From the NCBI RefSeq assembly GCF_001704635.1, contig NZ_MAXF01000107.1, positions 52,139 to 116,138 on the forward strand: a stretch of 64,000 nucleotides of DNA. Reading direction: 5' to 3'. Below are positions 16,955 to 25,895 of the stretch, one piece after another (position 1 is the stretch's first letter; the number at the start of each line of letters is the position of its first letter). Below the pieces are notes generated by a model. That model saw only the letters and a program-made list of their open reading frames with translations, had not been told where the DNA came from and ran no database searches. The DNA is from Streptomyces sparsogenes. Its GTDB lineage: Bacteria; Actinomycetota; Actinomycetes; Streptomycetales; Streptomycetaceae. The position numbers were made by a program, and so were the translations under genes.

Positions 16955-17860
16955 TCAGTAGCGCGGCAGGGGCGTCTCGGGGGCGACGTAGGCGGAGCCG
17001 GACTTGCCGAGCGTGCCCTCGTACGCCTTCTTGTAGTCGCCGTTCTTGATGTGCTTCTCGAGCGCGTCGGTGATCGCGTCGCGCAGCGCCTTGTCGCCCT
17101 TGTTCATGCCGATGCCGTAGGGCTCCTTGGTGAACGGCTTGCCGACGACCTTGAGCTTGCTCGGGCGCTGGGCGGCGTAGCCCTTGAGGATCGCGTCATC
17201 CGTGGTGACCGCGTCCACCTGGCCGTCCAGCAGCTGCTTGACGCACAGCGAGTACTTGCCGAGCTCGGTGGTCTTGGCGCCGTACTTCGACTTCTTGATC
17301 TCCTGCAGCGGGGTGGAGCCGACGATGGAACAGACCTTCTTGCCCTTGACCGACTCCGGGCCGGTGATGTCCTTCTCGTCCTTGCGCACCAGGAGGTCCG
17401 CGCCGGCCACGTAGTACGGCCCCGCGAAGCCGACCTGCTTCTTGCGCTCGTCGTTGATCGTGTAGGTGCCGACGTAGTAGTCGACCTGGCCCTTGGAGAT
17501 GGAGGTCTCGCGGACGTTGGAGTCGACCGTCTTGAACTCGATCTGGTCCTCGGAGAAGCCCAGGTCGGCGGCGACCATCTTGGCGATCTCGATGTCGAAG
17601 CCGGAGCGCTTGCCGGTGGTGTCCTCGAAGCCGAGGTAGGGCTGGTCGGCCTTGGCGCCGATGATCAGCTTGCCGCGCTTCTGCGCCGCCTTGAGGGTCG
17701 GCGAGTCCAGCTTCACGTCCTTGGCGACGGTGTACTTGCCGCTGATGACCTCGCCGCCCTTGGGCTTGTCACCGGCGTTCCCCTCCTTGCCACCGCAGGC
17801 AGCGGTCGCAGCCAGAGCCAGAACCACCGAAGCCGCAGCGGCCGTCTTACGAATACTCAT
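16955..17860 (-). CDS. gluB: Glutamate-binding lipoprotein GluB
   Basis: 301 residues. A lipoprotein signal peptide ends in the lipobox LAATAAC, with Cys at about residue 22. The periplasmic-binding fold of the SBP_bac_3 type follows (KLIIGAKADQPYLGFEDTTG, VGTYTINDERKKQVGFAGPY). It captures glutamate outside the cell and delivers it to GluC/GluD. Two further cysteines (KVCSIVG and YSLCVKQ) may form a disulfide, as in related binding proteins. Confidence 0.96.
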   Translation of the reverse strand: MSIRKTAAAASVVLALAATAACGGKEGNAGDKPKGGEVISGKYTVAKDVKLDSPTLKAAQKRGKLIIGAKADQPYLGFEDTTGKRSGFDIEIAKMVAADLGFSEDQIEFKTVDSNVRETSISKGQVDYYVGTYTINDERKKQVGFAGPYYVAGADLLVRKDEKDITGPESVKGKKVCSIVGSTPLQEIKKSKYGAKTTELGKYSLCVKQLLDGQVDAVTTDDAILKGYAAQRPSKLKVVGKPFTKEPYGIGMNKGDKALRDAITDALEKHIKNGDYKKAYEGTLGKSGSAYVAPETPLPRY

Positions 17861-17951
17861 CGTGCATCCCTCAGGTTGTTGTGCGTGCAGACGTGGGTGA
17901 GCCGTGCGGGGCTCAGTGGTGACGTGGGGGGGATCGGTGCTGAGGTGGGGC

Positions 17952-18728
17952 TCAGTGGTGAAGGATCTTGGACAGGAAGTCCTTGGCCCGCTCGCTGCGG
18001 GGGTTGTTGAAGAACTCCTCGGGCTTGGCCTCTTCGACGATCCGGCCGTCGGCCATGAAGACCACCCGGTTCGCCGCGGAGCGGGCGAAGCCCATCTCGT
18101 GGGTGACGACGACCATCGTCATGCCGTCCCGGGCGAGCTGCTGCATGACGTCCAGCACCTCGTTGATCATCTCCGGGTCGAGCGCGGAGGTCGGCTCGTC
18201 GAACAGGATCGCCTTCGGGTCCATGGCGAGCGCCCGGGCGATGGCCACGCGCTGCTGCTGACCGCCGGACATCTGCGCGGGGTACTTGTCCGCCTGCTTG
18301 CCCACGCCCACCCGGTCGAGCAGGGTGCGGGCCTTCTCCTCGGCGGCCTTCTTGTCGACCTTGCGCACCTTCAGCTGGCCCAGCATCACGTTCTCGAGCA
18401 CGGTCTTGTGCGCGAAGAGGTTGAACGACTGGAAGACCATGCCGACGTCGGCACGCAGCCGGGCCAGCTCCCTGCCCTCTTGAGGCAGTGGCTTGCCGTC
18501 GATCGTGATGGTGCCGGAGTCGATCGTCTCCAGGCGGTTGATGGTGCGGCAGAGGGTCGACTTGCCGGACCCGGAAGGGCCGATCACGACGACCACTTCG
18601 CCCCGTGCGATGTTCAGGTTGATGTCCTGGAGCACATGCAGCGCGCCGAAGTGCTTGTTGACTCCTGACAGCGCAACCAACGCGTCCGCAACAGGCGTTG
18701 CGTCCTTGGTCACCGGTACTTCGCTCAT
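17952..18728 (-). CDS. gluA: Glutamate ABC transporter ATPase GluA
   Basis: 258 residues. Walker A is GPSGSGKST, the Q-loop region is VGMVFQSFNLF, the signature is MSGGQQQRVAIARAL, Walker B is ILFDEPTSALDP, and the switch histidine is in VVVTHEMGFAR. This is the polar amino acid importer ATPase subfamily. It is the first gene of gluABCD and is transcribed divergently from the two-component system at 19001. Confidence 0.97.
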   Translation of the reverse strand: MSEVPVTKDATPVADALVALSGVNKHFGALHVLQDINLNIARGEVVVVIGPSGSGKSTLCRTINRLETIDSGTITIDGKPLPQEGRELARLRADVGMVFQSFNLFAHKTVLENVMLGQLKVRKVDKKAAEEKARTLLDRVGVGKQADKYPAQMSGGQQQRVAIARALAMDPKAILFDEPTSALDPEMINEVLDVMQQLARDGMTMVVVTHEMGFARSAANRVVFMADGRIVEEAKPEEFFNNPRSERAKDFLSKILHH

Positions 18729-19000
18729 TCGGCGTTTCGCTCCGTCCTCCTCGGTTGGGAGGACCTTAGGGGGCCGCCGAGACCAGCGTCATCACATCTG
18801 AGCGGAAATTGAGGATAACGATATGACAGTGGTCCGACACTCTGTGTATCTGTGATCCGCTGCTGTCGTACCGGCTACATAACGGAAACCCAAGTGTGAC
18901 TGAATGCGTCTTGACGAGCACGCGTCCACTGGGCGTGGATGCCCTGTGGCCATGTTGCCGAAACACATGCGCCACTTTCCGAAAGGTGGTGGAGAGGTCG
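18729..19000. other. Divergent intergenic region gluA / response regulator
   Basis: 272 bp without a gene. The central part (about 18795-18900) is clearly less GC-rich than its surroundings and must carry the two divergent promoters. I cannot place -35/-10 elements with confidence. GGAGAGG (18991-18997) is the ribosome binding site for the response regulator. Confidence 0.6.
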
Positions 19001-19711
19001 GTGCGACTGCTGCTCGTCGAGGACGACAACCATGTCGCCGCGGCGTTGTCCGCGGTGCTCGCGAGGCACGGTTTCGATGTCACGCACGCTCGCAGCGGCG
19101 AGGAGGCGCTCAGAGCGCTGCTGCCCGACTCGGGGCCGCCGTTCGGCGTGGTGCTGCTCGACCTCGGTCTGCCGGATCAGGACGGCTTCCAGGTGTGCGG
19201 CCGCATCCGCAAGCGGACCACCACTCCCGTGATCATGGTGACCGCGCGGGCGGACGTACGATCCCGCATCCATGGCCTCAACCTCGGTGCCGACGACTAC
19301 GTGGTCAAACCCTACGACACCATGGAGTTGCTCGCCCGGATCCACGCTGTGAGTCGGCGCACGCTTCCGGCCGAGCCCGCGGCGAGCCCCGAGGAGACCA
19401 CCGACGGCCGCCAGCCGCCGCTGCGGATCGGCCCCGTCACCCTCGATCTGCCCACCCGGCAGGTCGCGGTGGACGGCACCACCATCTCCCTCACCCGCAA
19501 GGAATTCGACCTGCTTGCGCTGCTCGCCCAGCGCCCCGGCGTCGTCTTCCGCCGCGAACAGATCATCAGCGAGGTCTGGCGCACCAGTTGGGAGGGGACC
19601 GGGCGCACCCTCGAGGTGCACATCGCCTCGCTCCGCTCCAAACTCCGCATGCCCGCCCTGATCGAGACGGTCCGCGGCGTCGGGTACCGCCTGGTGTCAC
19701 CGGCCGTCTGA
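19001..19711 (+). CDS. OmpR-family response regulator
   Basis: 236 residues. The receiver domain has the acidic pair (VEDDNH), the phospho-acceptor Asp in VVLLDLGLPDQDGF, Thr in MVTARAD and Lys in VVKPYD. A winged-helix DNA-binding domain follows (LTRKEFDLLALLAQRPG, VHIASLRSKL, IETVRGVGYRL). GTG 19001 with GGAGAGG just upstream gives the correct N-terminus. The cognate kinase begins 21 nt downstream. The stimulus is unknown; divergence from gluABCD is only a positional hint. Confidence 0.95.
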   Translation: MRLLLVEDDNHVAAALSAVLARHGFDVTHARSGEEALRALLPDSGPPFGVVLLDLGLPDQDGFQVCGRIRKRTTTPVIMVTARADVRSRIHGLNLGADDYVVKPYDTMELLARIHAVSRRTLPAEPAASPEETTDGRQPPLRIGPVTLDLPTRQVAVDGTTISLTRKEFDLLALLAQRPGVVFRREQIISEVWRTSWEGTGRTLEVHIASLRSKLRMPALIETVRGVGYRLVSPAV

Positions 19712-19732
19712 GGACCCGCGAGACTTCTCCCC

Positions 19733-21139
19733 GTGCGCACCCGACTTCTCCCGCTCCTCATCGTCCTCATGGCCGGCGTGCTGCTGGCGCTCGGCTTCCC
19801 GCTCGCCGGCAGCGTGGCCGCCCGCGAGCAGCAGCGCGTGGTCGTCGACCGGATCGACGACACCGCGCGGTTCGCCGCGCTCGCCCAGTTCGTCACGGCC
19901 GGGCCGGCGGCCGCCGCCACCGCCGAGGACGACGAACGGCTGAGCACCCTGAGGGCCGAGCTCCGGCGCTACCACGAGCTGTACGGCATCCGGGGCGGCG
20001 TCTTCTACCGGAACGGCCGTCCCATGGCCCAGGCGCCCGGCGACTGGCGGCTGCCCGAAGACGGGGACGGCGCCGAGGCCTTCGACGAGGCCCTCCAGGG
20101 CCGTCGCAGCCACGACCCGGACCAGGTCTGGCCCTGGCAGGAGGGCCGGCTCACCGTCGCCTCCCCGGTGGTGCGCGACGGCGACGTGGTGGCCGTCGTC
20201 GTCACCGACTCGCCCACCGGGCAGATGCGCTCGCGCATCATCCACGGCTGGCTGCTGATCGGCGCGGGGGAGGCGGCCGCGATGCTCCTGGCGGTCGGCG
20301 CGGCCTTCCGGCTCACCGGCTGGGTGCTGCGCCCCGTACGGATCCTCGACACCGCCACCCACGACATCGCCACCGGGCGGCTGCAGTCGCGCGTCGCGGC
20401 CGCCTCCGGGCCTCCCGAGCTGCGCCGGCTCGCCCGCTCCTTCAACGAGATGGCCGACAACGTCGAAGAGGTCCTGGAACAACAGCGGGCGTTCGTCGCC
20501 GACGCCTCCCACCAGCTGCGCAACCCGCTGTCCGCGCTGCTGCTGCGCATCGAGCTGCTGGCCCTCGAACTGCCCGACGGCCATGAGGAGATCGCCTCGG
20601 TGCGCACCGAGGGCAAGCGCCTCGCCCAGGTCCTGGACGACCTCCTCGACCTCGCCCTGGCCGAGCACTCCACCACCGACCTGGGGCTCGCCGACATCGC
20701 CGAACTCGCCACCGACCGCGTGGACGCCTGGCTCCCGGTCGCCGAGCGCAAAGGCGTCCGCCTGTCCTACCAGGGCCCGACGGCCGTCACCGGCTGGGCC
20801 GACCCGGTGGCGCTGTCCAGCGCCCTGGACGCGGTCGTGGACAACGCCGTGAAGTTCACTCCCACCGGGGCTGACGTGGTGGTCTCCGCCCAGCCGGACG
20901 GGGACACGGTCGCGATCGTCGTCGCCGACGGGGGCCCCGGCCTCACCGAGGACGAACTCGCCCGCGTCGGCGACCGCTTCTGGCGCAGCAGCCGCCACCA
21001 GAACATCTCCGGCTCGGGCCTGGGGCTGTCGATCTCCCGGGCGCTGCTCGCCGCGGGCGGCGCCACCATCGCGTACGCCCCCAACGAGCCGTGCGGGCTG
21101 CGGGTGACCATCACCCTGCCGCGCACGGCGCCGCAGTGA
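19733..21139 (+). CDS. Sensor histidine kinase
   Basis: 468 residues. Two membrane segments (about residues 5-28 and 168-190) flank an extracellular sensor domain of about 140 residues. HAMP and HisKA domains follow, with phospho-acceptor His in VADASHQLRNPLSA, then a HATPase with N box (VDNAVKFTP), G1 (VADGGPGL) and G2 (GSGLGLSIS). The GTG at 19733 lies 21 nt after the response regulator gene, so the two form an operon. Confidence 0.95.
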   Translation: MRTRLLPLLIVLMAGVLLALGFPLAGSVAAREQQRVVVDRIDDTARFAALAQFVTAGPAAAATAEDDERLSTLRAELRRYHELYGIRGGVFYRNGRPMAQAPGDWRLPEDGDGAEAFDEALQGRRSHDPDQVWPWQEGRLTVASPVVRDGDVVAVVVTDSPTGQMRSRIIHGWLLIGAGEAAAMLLAVGAAFRLTGWVLRPVRILDTATHDIATGRLQSRVAAASGPPELRRLARSFNEMADNVEEVLEQQRAFVADASHQLRNPLSALLLRIELLALELPDGHEEIASVRTEGKRLAQVLDDLLDLALAEHSTTDLGLADIAELATDRVDAWLPVAERKGVRLSYQGPTAVTGWADPVALSSALDAVVDNAVKFTPTGADVVVSAQPDGDTVAIVVADGGPGLTEDELARVGDRFWRSSRHQNISGSGLGLSISRALLAAGGATIAYAPNEPCGLRVTITLPRTAPQ

Positions 21140-21143
21140 TCAG

Positions 21144-21206
21144 CGCTACGGCTTGGCCGAGCGGCGCTACGGCCTCGCCGAACGGCTTTACGGCTTGACC
21201 GAGCGG
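21144..21206. repeat. Three tandem copies of a 21-bp unit at the 3' end of the TAXI gene
   Basis: Units start at 21144, 21165 and 21186, each close to CGCTACGGCTTGGCCGAGCG plus G. The rightmost copy contains the stop codon and last codons of the minus-strand TAXI gene; the two others fill the gap to the histidine kinase gene. Unit-to-unit identity is about 80-90 percent by eye. Confidence 0.85.
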
Positions 21207-22186
21207 TAGTAGCGGGCCGCGCCCGCGTGCAGGTCCAGCGGGTCGGTGAAGATCGCGGTGCGCAGGTCCACCTTCTGCGCCGCGTGCACCTTGACCCCGA
21301 TGCGGTCCCGGTTCTCTATCACGGTCCGGGTGACGGCCTCCGCGAGCGCGGGGTCCACCCGGTCCGTGGTGACCAGCAGGTTCGGCACGGCGATCGTCTT
21401 GATGGCGTCCTGCTGACCCATGTCCTCGTACGCGTCGGCGGGCACCGAGGCCGCCCGGTAGTAGCGGGTCACGCCGCCCTGGCGGTGCAGCGGGCCGATG
21501 AGGTCGCCGAGTTGGACCAGCCGGATCGGGAAGTCGTGGGCGAGGGTGCGCACCGCGGTCGTCGGAAGCCCACCGGACCAGAAGAACGCGTCCAGCTTCC
21601 CGGCCTTCAGCAGAGCCGGCATCTGGTCGATGCCCTTCCGTACGGCGTGGACGTCCCGGTCCATGTCGAGCCCGGCGGCCTTGAGCAGGGACTTGGCGAT
21701 CAGCTGCACACCCGAGTCGTCCTCGCCGACCCCGACCCGCAGCCCCTTGAGGTCCCGGGCGGACCGCACCTTGGAGCCCTTGGCCACCACGAGCTGCATG
21801 TAGTCGTCGTACAGCCGCGCGCAGGCGCGCAGCCGGTCGGCGTGGACCCCGCCCTGCTCCTGGTAGGCGGCGACCGCGTCACTGGCGGCGATGGCGAACG
21901 TGGCCCGGCCCTCCGCGAGCCGCCGGACGTTGTCCGGAGAGCCCTTGGAGTGCTGAAGCGTCACATGCAGGCCGGGGAGGTCCCGCGCGAGATCGCGCCG
22001 CAGCATCTTGCCGTACGTCTCGTAGACCCCGGTGGGCACGCCCGTCGCGAAGGTCACCCGGCCTCGCGGGGACTCGTCGCCCCCCATCGGCAGCAGCCAC
22101 CACAGCAGAAGTGCGAGCGCGAGGGCACCGGCGCCGGCGGACAGCAGCGCGCGGCGCCGGCCAAGGCGCGGAAGACGGACGGCCAT
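21188..22186 (-). CDS. TAXI family TRAP-type solute-binding protein
   Basis: 332 residues. An Arg-rich N-terminus and one hydrophobic segment (ALLSAGAGALALALLLWWLL) form a signal peptide or anchor. A TAXI domain follows (VTFATGVPTGVYETYGKML, SDAVAAYQEQGG, VGEDDSGVQLIAKSLL, FFWSGGLPTTAV). TAXI proteins normally feed a TRAP membrane component (DctQM); none is encoded nearby. No lipobox cysteine is visible. It converges on the histidine kinase gene. Confidence 0.88.
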   Translation of the reverse strand: MAVRLPRLGRRRALLSAGAGALALALLLWWLLPMGGDESPRGRVTFATGVPTGVYETYGKMLRRDLARDLPGLHVTLQHSKGSPDNVRRLAEGRATFAIAASDAVAAYQEQGGVHADRLRACARLYDDYMQLVVAKGSKVRSARDLKGLRVGVGEDDSGVQLIAKSLLKAAGLDMDRDVHAVRKGIDQMPALLKAGKLDAFFWSGGLPTTAVRTLAHDFPIRLVQLGDLIGPLHRQGGVTRYYRAASVPADAYEDMGQQDAIKTIAVPNLLVTTDRVDPALAEAVTRTVIENRDRIGVKVHAAQKVDLRTAIFTDPLDLHAGAARYYRSVKP

Positions 22187-22302
22187 GGCCGAGATCCTGC
22201 CAGCCCCCGGGGGCGAAGGGGGAGGCGGGGGACGCCCCGCGACGACCGGAGGCGCGGGAGCGCGGGGACGAGGCCCTCCGCGGACCGCCTACCCTTGGAC
22301 GC

Positions 22303-23838
22303 ATGACCAGCAGCGACCGGAGCACGGCGGTGGATGTCCGCTCATCTAAGACATATGAGATCCGCACCTACGGGTGTCAGATGAACGTCCACGACTCCGA
22401 GCGGCTCTCCGGCCTCTTGGAGGAGGCCGGCTACGTCCGCGCGCCCGAGGGGGCGGGCGAGGGCGACGATGCCTTCGCGGACATCGTCGTGTTCAACACC
22501 TGCGCGGTGCGGGAGAACGCCGACAACAGGCTGTACGGCAACCTCGGCAGGCTGGCGCCGGTCAAGGCCAGGCGCCCCGGCATGCAGATCGCCGTCGGCG
22601 GGTGCCTGGCCCAGAAGGACCGCGACACCATCGTCAAGAAGGCCCCCTGGGTCGACGTGGTCTTCGGCACCCACAACATCGGCAGCCTGCCGGTGCTGCT
22701 GGAGCGCGCCCGGATCCAGGAAGAGGCCCAGGTCGAGATCGCCGAATCCCTGGAGGCCTTCCCCTCCACCCTCCCGACGCGGCGGGAGTCGGCCTACGCC
22801 GCCTGGGTCTCCATCTCCGTCGGCTGCAACAACACCTGCACCTTCTGCATCGTCCCGGCGCTGCGGGGCAAGGAGAAGGACCGCCGCCCGGGCGACATCC
22901 TCGCCGAGGTGGAGGCCCTCGTCGCCGAGGGCGTCAGCGAGATCACCCTGCTCGGCCAGAACGTCAACGCGTACGGGTCGGACATCGGCGACCGCGAGGC
23001 GTTCAGCAAGCTGCTGCGCGCCTGCGGGAAGGTGGCGGGCCTGGAGCGGGTCCGCTTCACCTCGCCCCACCCCCGCGACTTCACGGACGACGTGATCGCC
23101 GCCATGGCCGAGACCGACAACGTGATGCCCCAGCTCCACATGCCGCTCCAGTCCGGCTCCGACGCCGTACTGAAGGCGATGCGCCGCTCCTACCGGCAGG
23201 AGCGCTACCTAGGGATCATCGAGAAGGTGCGCGCCGCCATGCCGGACGCCGCCATCTCGACCGACATCATCGTCGGCTTCCCCGGCGAGACCGACGCCGA
23301 CTTCGAGCAGACCCTGCACGTGGTGCGCGAGGCGCGCTTCGCCCAGGCCTTCACCTTCCAGTACTCCAAGCGGCCCGGCACCCCGGCCGCCGAGATGGAC
23401 GGCCAGGTGCCGAAGGCCGTCGTGCAGGAGCGGTACGAGCGGCTGGTCGCCCTCCAGGAGGAGATCTCCTGGGAGGAGAACAAGAAGCAGGTCGGCCGGA
23501 CCGTGGAGGTGCTGGTCGCCGAGGGCGAGGGCCGCAAGGACGGCGCGACGCGGCGGCTGTCCGGCCGCGCCCCCGACAACCGGCTGGTCCACTTCACGCG
23601 GCCCGAGGAGAGCGTCCGCCCGGGCGATGTCGTCACCGTGGACATCACCTACGCCGCTCCGCACCACCTGCTCGCCGAGGGCCCGGCCCGGGGCGTGCGG
23701 CGCACCCGCGCGGGCGACGCCTGGGAGCGGCGCAACGCGGCCGAGGCGAAGAAGACCGCGGGCGTGATGCTGGGCCTGCCGACCGTCGGCGCTCCGCCGC
23801 CGGTCGCCGTGCCCGCCGCGGGCTGCGGCTGCGACTGA
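22303..23838 (+). CDS. miaB: tRNA-2-methylthio-N6-dimethylallyladenosine synthase MiaB
   Basis: 511 residues. MiaB adds the methylthio group to i6A37 in tRNA, downstream of MiaA. The UPF0004 domain carries three cluster-binding cysteines (TYGCQMN, FNTCAVREN, VGGCLAQ). The radical-SAM motif is CNNTCTFC, and a TRAM domain lies near the C-terminus (VGRTVEVLVAEGEG onward). The Cys tail AAGCGCD is unusual but seen in Streptomyces. ATG 22303 is preceded closely by TACCCT, so a leaderless or short-leader transcript is possible. Confidence 0.97.
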   Translation: MTSSDRSTAVDVRSSKTYEIRTYGCQMNVHDSERLSGLLEEAGYVRAPEGAGEGDDAFADIVVFNTCAVRENADNRLYGNLGRLAPVKARRPGMQIAVGGCLAQKDRDTIVKKAPWVDVVFGTHNIGSLPVLLERARIQEEAQVEIAESLEAFPSTLPTRRESAYAAWVSISVGCNNTCTFCIVPALRGKEKDRRPGDILAEVEALVAEGVSEITLLGQNVNAYGSDIGDREAFSKLLRACGKVAGLERVRFTSPHPRDFTDDVIAAMAETDNVMPQLHMPLQSGSDAVLKAMRRSYRQERYLGIIEKVRAAMPDAAISTDIIVGFPGETDADFEQTLHVVREARFAQAFTFQYSKRPGTPAAEMDGQVPKAVVQERYERLVALQEEISWEENKKQVGRTVEVLVAEGEGRKDGATRRLSGRAPDNRLVHFTRPEESVRPGDVVTVDITYAAPHHLLAEGPARGVRRTRAGDAWERRNAAEAKKTAGVMLGLPTVGAPPPVAVPAAGCGCD

Positions 23839-23886
23839 CACGACCGGCCGATCTCCACGGGGGGACGGCGTGACGGGGGGAACGGC

Positions 23887-24192
23887 ATGACGGGGGAGGA
23901 CGCGCCGGGAGCCGGCCCGGCGACGTGGTGGGGCCTGATCGTCGAGTGGCACTTCTCGGCGATCGCCCTGGACCACATCAGAGGCACCCGGGAGGAGGCG
24001 CTGGAGGCGCTGCGCGAGCGCGCCCTGCGCTACCAGCCGAAGCACCCGGCCAATCCGACCCGCCGGCTGGTGTACCGGGACGGAGACACCTTTCTGCTGA
24101 TCCTGGAGACCTTCGGCGACAACTACCGCTTCCGGTTCCGGGTGGCCGAACTGCTGTGGGACTCCGCGCCCCGGCCCGGGTCCCCCGGATAG
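23887..24192 (+). CDS. Conserved small protein of unknown function
   Basis: 101 residues, mixed alpha/beta with no membrane segment or known catalytic motif. The core reads IVEWHFSAIALDHIRGTREEA and ends in VAELLWDSAPRPGSPG. The GGGGGGAA upstream serves as ribosome binding site. It sits between miaB and the dioxygenase-like gene on the same strand with short gaps, so co-transcription is likely. Confidence 0.7.
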   Translation: MTGEDAPGAGPATWWGLIVEWHFSAIALDHIRGTREEALEALRERALRYQPKHPANPTRRLVYRDGDTFLLILETFGDNYRFRFRVAELLWDSAPRPGSPG

Positions 24193-24202
24193 GCTGGCGA
24201 TC

Positions 24203-24925
24203 ATGCTGATCGCCGCCGCCGTGTGTCCCTGTCCGCCGCTGCTGGTGCCCGAGGTCGCCGCCGGGGCGGCCGGTGAGCTGGACACGCTGCGCGCGGCGTG
24301 CCTGGACGCGGTCGGCGTGCTGGCCGCGGCGCGGCCCGATCGGCTGATCGTCGTCGGGCCCGCTGAGTGCGACGGGCGCGGACCGCACCCGCAGGGCACG
24401 CCCGGCTCCTTCGGCGGCTTCGGGGTGGACCTGGCCGTACGGCTCGGCGGCTGGGACGAGCCCGCGGGCGAGGCGTCCGAGCGGGCGCTGCCGCCCTCGC
24501 TGGCCGTGGCCGCGTGGCTGCTGGAGCGCGCACGGTGGCAGGCGGCGCCGGTCGAGGGGCTGGGGGTGGGGGAACCTCTGGCCGCCGAGCGGTGTAGAGA
24601 AGTCGGGAGGGAGCTTGCGGCGCAGGCCGAGCGGGTCGCGCTGCTGGTGATGGGCGACGGCAGCGCGTGCCGGACGGTGAAGGCCCCGGGCTATCTCGAC
24701 GAGCGGGCGGCCGCCTTCGACGAGGCGGTGGCGCGGGCGCTGGGCGCGGCGGACATCGGCACGCTCGCCGAGCTGGACGAGCAGCTGGCGGCCGAGCTGA
24801 AGGCGGCGGGCCGGGCGCCGTTGCAGGTGCTCGCGGGCGCGGGCGAAGGGGCCGCGCTGAAGGGGGAGTTGCGGTATGAGGGGGCGCCGTACGGCGTGGG
24901 GTATTTCGTCGCGATGTGGTCGTAG
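24203..24925 (+). CDS. Class III extradiol dioxygenase subunit B-like protein
   Basis: 240 residues. The start MLIAAAVCPCPPLLVPEVAA, the LIVVGP strand and the late LLVMGDGSACRTVKAPGYLDE segment match the LigB-like fold. The usual metal-binding histidines of active extradiol dioxygenases are not obvious, so an enzymatic role is doubtful. It starts 10 nt after the previous gene. The end faces a strong terminator. Confidence 0.75.
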   Translation: MLIAAAVCPCPPLLVPEVAAGAAGELDTLRAACLDAVGVLAAARPDRLIVVGPAECDGRGPHPQGTPGSFGGFGVDLAVRLGGWDEPAGEASERALPPSLAVAAWLLERARWQAAPVEGLGVGEPLAAERCREVGRELAAQAERVALLVMGDGSACRTVKAPGYLDERAAAFDEAVARALGAADIGTLAELDEQLAAELKAAGRAPLQVLAGAGEGAALKGELRYEGAPYGVGYFVAMWS

Positions 24926-24939
24926 CGGGCGCGGGCCGC

Positions 24940-25011
24940 GGGGTGCCGGGTGGCCGTCCGGGAGCGGGTACGGGCGGGGTGCCGGGTGGCGGTCCGGGAG
25001 CGGGTACGGGC
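24940..25011. repeat. Direct 36-bp duplication
   Basis: Two adjacent copies (24940-24975 and 24976-25011) of a unit starting GGGGTGCCGGGTGGC differ at a single base. They lie in the non-coding gap after the dioxygenase-like gene, directly before the terminator hairpin. Confidence 0.9.
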
Positions 25012-25012
25012 G

Positions 25013-25040
25013 CGGCCGCGGAGCGGGTGCTCCGCGGCCG
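25013..25040. terminator. Bidirectional terminator hairpin
   Basis: A perfect 12-bp stem (25013-25024 with 25029-25040) with a GGGT loop lies between convergent genes, followed by TT. Confidence 0.85.
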
Positions 25041-25055
25041 TTCACCGATCGGGGT

Positions 25056-25319
25056 TCAGGCGTCGTGCCGGCGCTGGCCCGGCCGGCCCTTGGCCCTGCC
25101 TTTGCCCTCGGGCGTCTGGGAGAGGCGGTTGAGGGCGTCCTTGGCCTTGTCCGCACCGGTCTCGAGTTTGTCGCGGTACTTGCCCTTGGTCTTGGCGTCG
25201 ACCGTCCTGACGGCCTTGTCCAGGCCCCGCTCGATCCGGGACTCATGCTGCCGCGTGAAGCCGACGGCCTTGTCCTTCATGGCTCCGGCCTTGGCCTTGA
25301 GGTTGTCCAGCGTGCTCAT
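25056..25319 (-). CDS. MT0933/Rv0909-like antitoxin family protein
   Basis: 87 residues, Lys/Arg/Ala-rich, with helical repeats (LKAKAGAMKDKAVGFTRQHE, VRTVDAKTKGKYRDKLETGA). This matches the small family named after M. tuberculosis antitoxin Rv0909. No toxin gene lies next to it, and Streptomyces homologues are usually solitary, so the antitoxin label is nominal. ATG 25319 has GGGAAGGTGG upstream. Confidence 0.7.
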   Translation of the reverse strand: MSTLDNLKAKAGAMKDKAVGFTRQHESRIERGLDKAVRTVDAKTKGKYRDKLETGADKAKDALNRLSQTPEGKGRAKGRPGQRRHDA

Positions 25320-25343
25320 GGGCCACCTTCCCTCGGTCAATGA

Positions 25344-25775
25344 CTATCTCCGGGCGCTCTCACCGGTTTCGCTGGCCGCGGCGCCGTCCAAGGAGTCCTG
25401 CGAAGCCTCCGGAGCCGGCTCCGGCTCGGGCTTCGGCTCGGCCTCCCGCGCGGCCTCGACCTCCTGCTTGGACTGCTGCTTCGGGATGCCGACGCCGTCA
25501 CCCGCCAGGGCCGCGGCCCCGGCGGGCGGTCCCGGCTCCGTGACGTCCGCCGCGCCGACCGTCGCTCCGGCCGTGTCCCCGGACGCTCCGGCCCTGTCCC
25601 CGGACGCGCCGGATGTCGCTCCGGTCGTTTCGGCCGTCACTCCGGCCGCTTCCCCGGCCGTCTCCCCGGCCGCCTCCTCAGGCGCCGACGTGTCCTCGGG
25701 AGCGTGCTCGGTTGACGCCTCGGGCGGTCGACTCGCCTCCCTTGAGGCTCGACGAAACCAGTCAAAAACACCCAT
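25344..25775 (-). CDS. Low-complexity acidic Ala/Thr/Glu-rich protein, unknown function
   Basis: 143 residues. A short basic amphipathic start (MGVFDWFRRASREAS) is followed by a disordered middle with imperfect repeats (GASGDRAGASGDTAGA) and a Pro/Glu stretch (EPKPEPEPAPE). ATG 25775 has GGAGATACAA in good position. It is adjacent to, and co-directional with, the antitoxin-like gene (24-nt gap). No function can be assigned. Confidence 0.6.
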   Translation of the reverse strand: MGVFDWFRRASREASRPPEASTEHAPEDTSAPEEAAGETAGEAAGVTAETTGATSGASGDRAGASGDTAGATVGAADVTEPGPPAGAAALAGDGVGIPKQQSKQEVEAAREAEPKPEPEPAPEASQDSLDGAAASETGESARR

Positions 25776-25895
25776 TTGTATCTCCATACCCTACTCGTGT
25801 GGGCGATATCGCGTGCCGCTCAGGCAACGACCCCTGAGGGTTTCCGTCACGTCGCTCATTCGAGTAGGCCGTCCGGCGTTTGCGAGACTGGTCCG

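Noticed and set aside
25056..25319. Toxin-antitoxin system
   Set aside because: Only an antitoxin-family name applies; no toxin gene is adjacent.
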